A stretch of DNA of 6,426 nt, taken from assembly GCA_946479335.1 (NCBI GenBank), contig CAMLFP010000321.1, positions 1 to 6,426 on the forward strand, read 5' to 3'. This DNA is from an uncultured Archangium sp. (lineage in GTDB: Bacteria; Myxococcota; Myxococcia; Myxococcales; Myxococcaceae). Below are positions 1 to 5,823 of the stretch, one piece after another; position 1 is the stretch's first letter; each line of letters starts with the position of its first letter. Below the pieces are notes generated by a model that was not told where the DNA came from, did no database searches, and worked only from the letters and a program-made list of their open reading frames with translations. The translations under genes were made by a program, and so were the position numbers.

Positions 1-139
1 CTGATCTCTCGCCGAAGGTGCCGAAGCCCTCCTGCATGCGCGCCGAGAAGGGGATGATCGCGGCCAGCTCCTGACCGACCATCTCCGAGAGATCAGAGGT
101 CACCGGCTCGACCGGCTCTGGAGGCGAGGAGTCACTCAC
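1..139 (-). CDS. Unidentified protein, N-terminal 46 codons only (runs off left edge)
   Basis: Only the first 46 residues are present, starting MSDSSPPEPVEPVTSD and continuing through VGQELAAIIPFSARMQEGF. The start is GTG at 139. It is supported by an AGGAG ribosome binding site at 147-151, seven bases upstream, and by the overlap GTGAGTGA with the stop codon of the upstream lipoprotein gene, the usual sign of translational coupling. Most codons end in G or C, as in the neighbouring real genes. The first 15 residues are acidic, rich in proline and serine, and probably disordered. There is no signal peptide. I do not recognise the family. The coupling suggests a function shared with the lipoprotein gene, but that is inference. 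Confidence 0.72.
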   Translation of the reverse strand, partial: MSDSSPPEPVEPVTSDLSEMVGQELAAIIPFSARMQEGFGTFGERS

Positions 140-662
140 GGCGGCGCTCCTGTTTGAAGCCGTTCACCAGCGCGTCGAACTCCGCCTGGTGTTCGGCCTC
201 GTGACCGACCGGCGAGATGTACTCGAAGTCGTGCACGCAGCCGTTCTTCTTCATCACCACCAGCTCGAGCGACACCGGCACGCCGTCGAGCCTGGCGCGA
301 ACCTTCGAGCGCAGCGCGTCACGGCCGTCGAGGGTGAACTGCGTCTGGTTCAACCATTCGCGGTCGGTGAAGCCCATGACCAGGTGCTTGGTCAGCACGT
401 CGAGCTGCGGGTCTTCATGGTCGGAGCAGGTGGCGTTGATGGCCACCACGTGCCCGCTCTCGTTCGCCAGCCACGCGAGATCATTGTCGGCGAAGTCGAC
501 CCGTCGCCACCCCTTGCCGTCGTTGGGGGGCACGACGCGGTACGCCACCGCGTCTTTGCTGAAGGTGGTGCCCGCCAGGAGGCCGCGGCACCCGGCTCCG
601 AGCACCACCAACACGAAGAAGACCGCCTGCCGCATGCCGCGCAGTGTGCCCGAAGGTTTCAT
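132..662 (-). CDS. Predicted lipoprotein of unknown function
   Basis: This 176-residue protein begins with a short positively charged segment and a hydrophobic stretch (residues 12-22) ending in LGAGC, with Cys25 as the likely lipidated residue. Leu sits at -4 rather than the usual -3, so the lipobox is slightly atypical. The mature part is a single soluble domain. It contains an NATCSDHEDPQLDVL segment (76-90), HLVMGFTDREWL (93-104), an LDGRDALRSKV segment and an MKKNGCVHDFEYIS segment (137-150). Cys79 and Cys142 are the only other cysteines and could form a disulfide. I have an impression that similar small lipoproteins occur in other deltaproteobacteria, but I cannot name a family or function. 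The start at 662 has only a weak GAGAA upstream. The internal ATG at 635 (Met10) would also give a good signal peptide. The gene is divergent to lexA, and its upstream region contains the LexA operator. It is coupled to the downstream gene by an 8-nt overlap. Confidence 0.82.
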   Translation of the reverse strand: MKPSGTLRGMRQAVFFVLVVLGAGCRGLLAGTTFSKDAVAYRVVPPNDGKGWRRVDFADNDLAWLANESGHVVAINATCSDHEDPQLDVLTKHLVMGFTDREWLNQTQFTLDGRDALRSKVRARLDGVPVSLELVVMKKNGCVHDFEYISPVGHEAEHQAEFDALVNGFKQERRRE

Positions 663-677
663 TTCTCAATGAAAAAT

Positions 678-683
678 TTGACT
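678..683 (+). promoter_or_regulatory. Candidate -35 element of the lexA promoter
   Basis: TTGACT differs from the TTGACA consensus by one base and lies in a local AT-rich patch just upstream of lexA. No good -10 hexamer follows at 17 bp (AACCAT). CATACT at 704-709 is a better hexamer but needs a 20-bp spacer. The LexA operator falls between the two boxes in either case, as expected for a self-repressed promoter. The -35 call is reasonable; the -10 is unresolved. Confidence 0.45.
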
Positions 684-700
684 CTGCACAACCGTTCAGG
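684..700 (+). promoter_or_regulatory. LexA operator (SOS box), myxobacterial type
   Basis: CTGCACAACCGTTCAGG is a near-palindrome: CTGCAC, four bases, GTTCAG, with one half-site mismatch from CTGAAC-N4-GTTCAG. Its core GCAC-N4-GTTC is one base away from the Gram-positive GAAC-N4-GTTC box. It matches the M. xanthus LexA motif as I remember it from the literature (CTRHAMRYBYGTTCAGS) at 16 of 17 positions; the single mismatch is A at position 8. It lies just after the TTGACT hexamer and 26 bp before the lexA start, where bound LexA would block RNA polymerase. The position fits autoregulation of lexA and could also affect the divergent lipoprotein gene. Confidence 0.85.
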
Positions 701-713
701 AACCATACTGAAC
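694..713. repeat. Inverted repeat GTTCAG-N8-CTGAAC with an extra LexA half-site
   Basis: The right half of the operator (GTTCAG, 694-699) is repeated as an exact inverted copy CTGAAC at 708-713. The second copy is followed by GGAG and then ATCCAG (718-723), which resembles a GTTCAG half-site at 4 of 6 positions. A degenerate second LexA box at 708-723 is therefore possible, and it would cover the lexA ribosome binding site. The two boxes start 24 bp apart. The repeat is directly visible; binding at the second site is inference. Confidence 0.55.
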
Positions 714-717
714 GGAG
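714..717 (+). promoter_or_regulatory. lexA ribosome binding site
   Basis: GGAG lies nine bases before the ATG at 727 and fixes the lexA start. It directly abuts the second LexA half-site CTGAAC (708-713), so a repressor bound there would cover it in DNA. Confidence 0.65.
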
Positions 718-726
718 ATCCAGCCC

Positions 727-1386
727 ATGGAAGACATTACCGACCGACAGAAAGAGATCCTGACGTTCATCCAGAAGACCACGGAGGAGCGCGGCTTCCC
801 GCCGACGATCCGTGAGATCGGTGAGGAGATGGACATCCGCTCCACGAACGGGGTGAACGATCACCTCAAGGCGTTGGAGCGCAAGGGGTACCTGACGCGC
901 GGTGAGCAGCAGAGCCGCTCGCTGGTGCCGACCAAGCGCGCGCGGCTGGTGCTGGGGCTGGGGGCGAAGAAGTCGCTGAGCGAGCAAGGGATGGTCGACG
1001 TGCCGGTGCTGGGGCGGGTGGCGGCGGGCGCGCCGATCCTCGCGACGGAGAACGTGGAAGACACGGTGCGCATCGACAGCTTCCTGCTGGGCGGCTCGGG
1101 CAAGGAGGTCTTCGCGCTGCGCGTGAAGGGCAGCTCGATGATCGAGGCCGGCATCCACGATGGTGACTTCATCTTCGTGAAGAAGGCGCCGCACGCGTCG
1201 CCGGGGGAGATCGTGGTGGCGATGATCGAAGACGAGGCCACCGTGAAGAGCTACCACCCGGAGGGCGACCGCATCCGCTTCCAGCCGCACAACCGGACGA
1301 TGGAGCCGATCTACGTGAACAAGTCTGACTTCAAGCAGACGATGATTCTCGGGAAGGTGGTCGGCGTGTACCGGAAGATGATCTGA
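727..1386 (+). CDS. lexA: LexA repressor, SOS response regulator
   Basis: LexA represses DNA-damage genes and cleaves itself when activated by RecA filaments on single-stranded DNA. The 219-residue protein has the N-terminal winged helix-turn-helix (about residues 1-65): TDRQKEIL at the start, [12 protein letters not shown], and a recognition-helix region [19 protein letters not shown] linker follows, then the S24-type peptidase domain. The cleavage site is Ala100-Gly101 in VAAGAP. The catalytic Ser137 lies in GSSM and Lys174 in ATVK, so the full autocleavage machinery is present. Length is slightly above the 202 residues of E. coli LexA because of a longer linker. The start at 727 is supported by GGAG at 714-717 and by the family N-terminus. 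The operator just upstream indicates self-repression. The gene appears to be monocistronic and faces the ligase gene convergently. Confidence 0.97.
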   Translation: MEDITDRQKEILTFIQKTTEERGFPPTIREIGEEMDIRSTNGVNDHLKALERKGYLTRGEQQSRSLVPTKRARLVLGLGAKKSLSEQGMVDVPVLGRVAAGAPILATENVEDTVRIDSFLLGGSGKEVFALRVKGSSMIEAGIHDGDFIFVKKAPHASPGEIVVAMIEDEATVKSYHPEGDRIRFQPHNRTMEPIYVNKSDFKQTMILGKVVGVYRKMI

Positions 1387-1541
1387 AGCGGCGTTGAGGG
1401 AGGTGGAAGCCAATGGTGACGTAACCCCTGGCTACTCCGGCGCAGCCCCCTTCTCCCCTGCAGCTTGATGCAGTTCGTGGCGTGCCGCGGAGCCAACTCA
1501 ACGCTCCGCGGTGCACACCCACCGAGAACACCGCCTTCACT
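1387..1541. other. Convergent intergenic region
   Basis: These 155 bp separate the end of lexA from the end of the minus-strand ligase gene. I see no gene in them. They contain a strong GC-rich hairpin (1482-1514), a 5-bp CTGCA/TGCAG stem at 1458-1473, and a third small stem (CCGCCT/AGGCGG, 1531-1549) that overlaps the ligase stop codon. Confidence 0.6.
1482..1514. terminator. GC-rich hairpin, possible bidirectional terminator
   Basis: Bases 1482-1493 pair with 1503-1514 to form a 12-bp stem (ten Watson-Crick pairs and two G-T wobbles) around a 9-nt loop. The exact core is CCGCGGAG/CTCCGCGG. It sits between two convergent genes, the usual place for a shared terminator. No T tract follows on either strand, so it is not a classical intrinsic terminator. 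It may act with Rho or protect 3' ends. Confidence 0.4.
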
Positions 1542-3602
1542 TCAGGCGGCGTCGGCGTCTTCCGCGCGGTGCGCGCGACGAGACCCGCGCTCCTTGTACC
1601 GGCGGATCGCACCGCTGAGGATCTCGCCAATCAGCGTGCGGTAGTCCATGCCGTCGCCCTGCGCGATCAGCACCAGATCGCTCCAGCCGGGGGTCAGGCC
1701 GGGCAGTGGGTTGCACTCGATGAAGTAGATGCGATTCGCGTCATCCATGCGGAAGTCGATGCGGGCGACGTCACGGCAGCCGAGCGCCATGAACGCCGAG
1801 CGCGCCGCCGCGCGCAGCCGCTCCAACTGGCCCGGGTCGACCTTCGCCGGCACCTCGTAGCGGATGCGATCGTTCTCCTCGAGCTTGTCCTCGAAGGAAT
1901 AGATGGGCGTCTTGTCTGACTTGTCGGTGAAGACGATCTCCATCGGCGGCAGCACCTCGGGGCGGCGTTCGCCCAGCAGGCCGACGGTGAACTCGCGGCC
2001 ACCGATGTACTCCTCGACGAGCGCGGGCTGGTTGTAGCGGCCCACCATCTCTTTCACGATCTCGCGCACCTCCGCCTCGGAGTGACACACGCTCTTGCGG
2101 ATCACGCCCTTGCTGGAGCCCTCGGCCACCGGCTTCACCATCAACGGCCAGCGGGTGAACTGCTTGTCGAGGCGCTCCCGGCCGGTGTTCATCAGCTGGA
2201 AGTTCGGCGTGTCGAGGCCCGCGGCGCGCACCACCTTCTTGGCCAGCGCCTTGTCCAACGCGAGTGAGAGCGTCGCCGGGTCGCTGCCCGTGTAGGGGAT
2301 GTCGAGGAGCTCCAGCAGCGCCGGCACCTGGCTCTCGCGGTTTCGCCCGCGGAAGCCCTCGGCGATGTTGAACACCACGTCGACCGGCGTGGTGGCGAGC
2401 ACCATCGGCAGTTCAGGCGTGGCCTCGAGATCGATCACCTCGTGCCCGTGGCTGGCGATCGCCTCGCGGATCGCCTGGAGCGTGGTGGGCGAGTCGTACT
2501 CGGCCTCGCGATCTTCGCCTTCGACCGTGGGCTTGATGCGCTTCACGTTGAAGGTGAAGCCGACCTGCAGCGGCCCGCGGCGCGTGGGCTTCGACAACCC
2601 GCGCGGCTTCTCCTTGATGCGGTACCGGCGCGCGGCGTTCTGGATCACCGCGTCGAGCACCCCGTCGAAGTGCAGCCCCTCCAGCGCGGCCGACGCGTAG
2701 ATGCCCGCGCCCGGCTCGAGCGAGGGCAGCGCGTTGATCTCGAGGAAGTACGGCACGCCGGCGTCAGACAGGCGGAAGTCGATGCGCCCGAGGTCCTTGC
2801 AGTCGAGCTTCTTGTAGACCGCGCGCGCCATCTTGCGGAGCCGGTCGCTCATCTCCTCGGAGATGTTGGCCGGCGCGCGCACCGTCACCGCCTTGTCGCT
2901 GCGCGTCTTCAGGTCGTAGTCGTAGATGGCGTAGCGGCGCCCCTGGAGCAGCTCCGGCAGCACCACGTACTCCACCGGCGCCAGCACGCCGTCGAAGTCG
3001 TTGTCGACCGATTCGAGGAACGGCACCGCGAGATCGCGGCCGACGATGTACTCCTCCACCAGCACGCCCGCGGGCCAGCGGTCGAGCGCGTCAGACACCT
3101 TGCGGCGCAGCTCCTCGACGTTCTCGGCCACCGAGTCTTGCGTGATGCCCTTCGAGGAGCCCTCGAAGTTCGGCTTCACGATCACGGGGAAGTGGAGCTC
3201 GTCGGGCCGCAGCTCCGACATCTTCTCGATGAACTGCCAGCCCGGCGTGCGCACGTTCTCCTCGCGCAAGATGAGCTTGGTGAGCTGCTTGTCCAACGTC
3301 ACCGCGAGCGCGTACGCGTCGGAGCCGGTGTACGGGAAGCCGAGCTCGTCGAAGAGCGCGGGGAAGAACGCTTCGCGGAAGCGCCCGCGCCGCCCCTCGG
3401 CGGTGTTGAAGATCAGATCGGGCGCGAAGGCCTCCAGCCGCGCGACGGTGCGCGACGCGGGCCCGGAGACCTCCATCTTCTCGACGCGGTGCCCGAGGCG
3501 CTCGATGCCCGCGGCCAGCGCATTCACCGTCTCTTCAGTGTCGAACTCAGCTTCTTCTTCCGCGTCGGAGAGACGCAGGTTGTGTGTCAGCGCGATGCGC
3601 AT
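1542..3602 (-). CDS. Tandem double ATP-grasp ligase, D-Ala-D-Ala ligase-like
   Basis: The 686-residue protein contains two complete D-Ala-D-Ala-ligase-like ATP-grasp modules (about 1-330 and 347-670), roughly twice the length of a normal Ddl. Matching motifs recur about 345 residues apart: FNTAEG (65) and FNIAEG (411); PYTGS (90 and 436); VKP (142 and 489) with EGSSKG (147 and 494); RIDFR (273 and 614); FLEIN (286) and FIECN (627). By analogy with Ddl, the metal ligands are Asp275, Glu288, Asn290 and Asp616, Glu629, Asn631, so both modules look able to bind ATP and form amide bonds. However, the Ddl N-terminal signature (GGxSxEr) is missing. The HG and GEDG motifs are replaced by AEG and GRxRE. 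The omega-loop Tyr that follows Lys in Ddl is Thr233 and Leu574. The substrate is therefore probably not simply D-Ala plus D-Ala. The start at 3602 has a GAGGG ribosome binding site at 3607-3611. It lies 17 bp after the RDD gene, as the last gene of the operon. Confidence 0.9.
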   Translation of the reverse strand: MRIALTHNLRLSDAEEEAEFDTEETVNALAAGIERLGHRVEKMEVSGPASRTVARLEAFAPDLIFNTAEGRRGRFREAFFPALFDELGFPYTGSDAYALAVTLDKQLTKLILREENVRTPGWQFIEKMSELRPDELHFPVIVKPNFEGSSKGITQDSVAENVEELRRKVSDALDRWPAGVLVEEYIVGRDLAVPFLESVDNDFDGVLAPVEYVVLPELLQGRRYAIYDYDLKTRSDKAVTVRAPANISEEMSDRLRKMARAVYKKLDCKDLGRIDFRLSDAGVPYFLEINALPSLEPGAGIYASAALEGLHFDGVLDAVIQNAARRYRIKEKPRGLSKPTRRGPLQVGFTFNVKRIKPTVEGEDREAEYDSPTTLQAIREAIASHGHEVIDLEATPELPMVLATTPVDVVFNIAEGFRGRNRESQVPALLELLDIPYTGSDPATLSLALDKALAKKVVRAAGLDTPNFQLMNTGRERLDKQFTRWPLMVKPVAEGSSKGVIRKSVCHSEAEVREIVKEMVGRYNQPALVEEYIGGREFTVGLLGERRPEVLPPMEIVFTDKSDKTPIYSFEDKLEENDRIRYEVPAKVDPGQLERLRAAARSAFMALGCRDVARIDFRMDDANRIYFIECNPLPGLTPGWSDLVLIAQGDGMDYRTLIGEILSGAIRRYKERGSRRAHRAEDADAA

Positions 3603-3606
3603 GGTG

Positions 3607-3611
3607 CCCTC
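3607..3611 (-). promoter_or_regulatory. Ribosome binding site of the tandem ligase
   Basis: GAGGG on the minus strand ends four bases before the ATG at 3602. It decides the start: the reading frame stays open for 54 more codons upstream, but those overlap the RDD gene and encode an arginine/alanine-rich shadow sequence with no family resemblance. Confidence 0.65.
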
Positions 3612-3619
3612 TATTGAAA

Positions 3620-4144
3620 CTACTGAGACTGCTTCAACCGTGCCGGCGCGCGCGCCTCCTGCGCCCGTGGCACCCGCTGCGGTTGATCTGCTTGAACCTT
3701 GCCGTCGATGACCTGCGTCTGCGCCCAGACGTCGCCGAGCCGCAAGCCTTCTTTGTCGCGCCACACCTGCAGCGCCTCGATGCTGCCGATCACCGCGAGC
3801 CCCGCCACGAACGCGCGCGGGCCCAGCTCCGGCATCATCGAGAGGATCAAGATGAGCCCGAACGGCGCGTTGCGCAGCACGCTGTCGCGGTGGCGCGCGC
3901 CGCTGCGGGTCGGGAGGTACACGACCTTCACGCCGAAGATCTTCTTCCCCGGGCTCTGCCCCTGCAGCATCCCGTCAGCGAAGAGGATGTAGAGGAGCGA
4001 CATCACCACGCCCGCCGGGCCGGTCGACGCGTACAGCGCCCAGGCGATGGCGACGTCGACGACCCGCGCACCCGCCCGCAACAGCAACGATGCCTTCGGG
4101 TACCCGGAGGGCTCCTCGTCCTTGACCAGCCGCAGCGCCCTCAC
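3620..4144 (-). CDS. RDD-family integral membrane protein
   Basis: This 174-residue protein has the RDD pattern: an N-terminal RAGARVVD (23-30) with the family Arg and Asp at the start of the first membrane helix, a second hydrophobic segment (about 43-57), GQSPGKKIFGVKVV (62-75), an SVLRNAPF segment (88-95), further hydrophobic stretches (about 94-104 and 110-124) and a terminal LGDVWAQTQVID (136-147). The GQSxGKxxxGxxVV segment is highly typical. RDD proteins are small membrane proteins, some linked to ion or solute transport; no function can be assigned here. The C-terminal tail (149-174) is rich in Arg, Ala, Gln and Pro and probably cytoplasmic and disordered. The GTG start at 4144 overlaps the upstream stop by four bases (GTGA), indicating translational coupling. 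The tandem ligase follows after 17 bp. Confidence 0.88.
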   Translation of the reverse strand: MRALRLVKDEEPSGYPKASLLLRAGARVVDVAIAWALYASTGPAGVVMSLLYILFADGMLQGQSPGKKIFGVKVVYLPTRSGARHRDSVLRNAPFGLILILSMMPELGPRAFVAGLAVIGSIEALQVWRDKEGLRLGDVWAQTQVIDGKVQADQPQRVPRAQEARAPARLKQSQ

Positions 4145-4527
4145 GACTCGCCCTTGTCATCGGCGAGCAGGTGGAGGCGCTCCCACGCCGACGACATCGC
4201 GTCTTCGTCGGGCCCGTCGGCGAGCCGCTTGAGGTGCGCGTCGGCCGCGGCGGGGTCGCGGAAGTTGTCGGCGTCGAGGTGGGGGATCACCTCGGCCGGC
4301 GTGGAGATCGCCGGGCCCTCGCGCGTGAAGAACACGAACGCCATCGACGGACGCTTGCTCGATTCGCGCATCGCGAACTGCACGCCGTCGAGCTTCCAGC
4401 CGCGCGGCGTCCACTCGTTGAGCGTCCGCTCCAGCGTCGCCTCATCGACACTGGAGAGCTCCACCACCTTGTAGTGCAGCTCGCGCTTCGCTTCCGGCTC
4501 GCGCTTCTTCGAGCGACGTGTGGCCAT
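4141..4527 (-). CDS. Small DUF4177-like protein
   Basis: This 128-residue cytoplasmic protein starts with a very basic segment (MATRRSKKREPEAKR). Its domain reads LHYKVVELSSVDEATLERTL, then NEWTPRGWKLDGVQFAM, then AFVFFTR. This matches the pattern I associate with DUF4177: YKVV, a helix ending in LNEW, G-W, then beta strands. The function of that family is unknown. About 50 further residues follow (from about 75), acidic and rich in Asp and Ala, ending in SAWERLHLLADD; I do not recognise them. There is no signal peptide or membrane helix. The ATG at 4527 lies 10 bp after the stop of the membrane-protein gene, with only a weak GGTGG as ribosome binding site, so translation may depend on the upstream gene. 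It is coupled to the RDD gene by a 4-nt overlap. Confidence 0.8.
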   Translation of the reverse strand: MATRRSKKREPEAKRELHYKVVELSSVDEATLERTLNEWTPRGWKLDGVQFAMRESSKRPSMAFVFFTREGPAISTPAEVIPHLDADNFRDPAAADAHLKRLADGPDEDAMSSAWERLHLLADDKGES

Positions 4528-4537
4528 GATCAGGAAA

Positions 4538-5806
4538 CTACCACCACACGAGCGCCTTCTTGTTGCTGTTCCCCGGTGCGTCGGCCACCGAGTCAGCCCA
4601 CAGCAGGCTCACCAGCGTCATCGCGCCCGCGGAGGTCACCCCGGACAGGATGTAGGGGACCGGCGACTTGGTGAAGCCGGTGGTCGGCCCCAGCAACAGC
4701 CCGGAGACGACCAGCACGATGGCGCCGGCCAGTGAGCCGAACAGGTTGGCGCGCATGATCTGCCCGATGCTGGGGTTGAACTTGAGCGCCGCCAGCGCGA
4801 ACGCCGCCGCGCCGACCGCGGGCAGCAGCATCACCGCGTCGACGCCGTCACGTGGGGTGATGCCTCCGCCGGTGGTGGCGATGATGCCGACGATCAACGC
4901 CGCGTAGATCGCCGCCCACGCACCGCCGGTGGTGATGAGGAACATCTTGTTGAGCGGGTAGTCGCCGCGCGCGAGGATCACCGACAGCCAGCCGCCGGCC
5001 ACGCCGCCCAGCAGCGCGGACCATGACGCGGCCCACGCGTCGTTGTGCTTGGTGACGAGGTCGGCGATCGCGCCCACGAAGAGCGACCCGAACGCGCTGT
5101 TGATGACGCCGAAGTTCGCGCTGCGCACGCTCATCCAATTGAAGAACTGCCAGATCGACGCGCTGGCGAAGCCGATGCCCGCGCCCAGCAGAGTCGACGT
5201 GAGGTACGCCACGCGCGCCTGCGCGCCGGTCGCGATGTCGCTGCACGAGGTGGGGCGCTCACTCGCGGGGAACTTCGAGTACGGCAGCTTGGCCTGGTAC
5301 GTGCGCGAGCCATCGGGCGCGGTGGGGTCGCACCCGCCGGCCAGCGTGCCCACCGCCTGACCCGGCACGTGGTGCGGCGGCGCGGCGTCGACGAGGCGCG
5401 GCACCAGCTGCGTCGCGAGGCCACCGAGCCCCAGCATCAAGGTGTGGTGCGTGAGGAAGATCGCGCTGCCCGGCCCGGAGAGGAACGCGCCTTCACGCGG
5501 GTGCCCGTCGAGCATCGCGCCCGGCCCGCTGGGCGTCGGCAGCGGCGGCGGCGCCTCGTCGAGCGGCTCGGCCATCGGCTCCGGGGGCGGCGTCGCTTCG
5601 AAGGTGCGCGTCTCCGCCGCGGGAGGCACGTCGGGCGTGGGCGTCGGCGGCGGTTGCTGCTGCGGAGTCGGCTCAGGCTCCGCCTGCGGCGGCGGGACGA
5701 CGATCACCTGCTCATTCGGCTGCGGGTCTTGCGCGAAGCCGGTGCCAGCCAACAACGCGACGACCAACGCGATGGTGCGATGCATGGTTTTCAACATAGC
5801 GCGCAT
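4538..5806 (-). CDS. Exported multi-pass membrane protein with proline-rich linker
   Basis: The 422-residue protein has a signal peptide (residues 1-25, hydrophobic core TIALVVALLAG, likely cut after GFA). A Pro/Glu/Gln-rich low-complexity linker follows (about 34-95, with runs such as PQQQPPPTPTP). The rest is largely hydrophobic with about seven likely membrane segments (near 200-218, 234-250, 261-278, 289-310, 322-341, 353-372 and 385-403). Cys159 and Cys188 lie before these segments in a part expected outside the cytoplasm and could form a disulfide. The residues in and around the helices are rich in Gly and Ala. I do not recognise a family. The ATG at 5806 is chosen because GGGGAGGT (5812-5819) lies five bases upstream; a longer frame back to 5866 lacks this support. 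It is the first gene of the four-gene minus-strand cluster. Confidence 0.82.
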   Translation of the reverse strand: MRAMLKTMHRTIALVVALLAGTGFAQDPQPNEQVIVVPPPQAEPEPTPQQQPPPTPTPDVPPAAETRTFEATPPPEPMAEPLDEAPPPLPTPSGPGAMLDGHPREGAFLSGPGSAIFLTHHTLMLGLGGLATQLVPRLVDAAPPHHVPGQAVGTLAGGCDPTAPDGSRTYQAKLPYSKFPASERPTSCSDIATGAQARVAYLTSTLLGAGIGFASASIWQFFNWMSVRSANFGVINSAFGSLFVGAIADLVTKHNDAWAASWSALLGGVAGGWLSVILARGDYPLNKMFLITTGGAWAAIYAALIVGIIATTGGGITPRDGVDAVMLLPAVGAAAFALAALKFNPSIGQIMRANLFGSLAGAIVLVVSGLLLGPTTGFTKSPVPYILSGVTSAGAMTLVSLLWADSVADAPGNSNKKALVWW

Positions 5807-5811
5807 ACGGT

Positions 5812-5819
5812 ACCTCCCC
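5812..5819 (-). promoter_or_regulatory. Strong ribosome binding site of the membrane-protein gene
   Basis: GGGGAGGT on the minus strand lies five bases before the ATG at 5806 and is the best Shine-Dalgarno sequence in the window. It fills half of the 17-bp gap to the divergent carbonic-anhydrase-like gene. Confidence 0.75.
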
Positions 5820-5823
5820 AGCA

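Noticed and set aside
1..96. Exact 10-bp inverted repeat CTGATCTCTC (1-10) and GAGAGATCAG (87-96)
   Set aside because: Both arms lie inside the partial coding sequence with a 76-nt gap, so a functional hairpin is unlikely. A fold-back assembly artefact at the edge is possible but cannot be judged without the flanking sequence.
663..726. Promoter for the minus-strand lipoprotein gene
   Set aside because: TCAAAT is a fair -10 on the minus strand, but no -35 of any quality sits at the right distance, so I do not list it as a feature.
481..1413. Long minus-strand open frame opposite lexA (310 codons)
   Set aside because: It is antisense to an unmistakable lexA gene and encodes a His/Arg-rich sequence with no domain features, typical of shadow frames in high-GC DNA.
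2442..3617. 391-codon plus-strand frame opposite the tandem ligase
   Set aside because: Composition (Arg, His, Val, Leu, Asp repeats) mirrors the codon pattern of the ligase on the other strand; there is no ribosome binding site or recognisable motif.
3603..3764. 54-codon upstream extension of the tandem ligase
   Set aside because: It overlaps the RDD gene, encodes Arg/Ala-rich sequence, and the ATG at 3602 has a good ribosome binding site and begins directly with the family fold.
5788..5816. Possible sigma-70 promoter for the carbonic-anhydrase-like gene (TTTTCA and a downstream hexamer)
   Set aside because: The -35 matches only 4 of 6 bases and no acceptable -10 lies at 16-18 bp.
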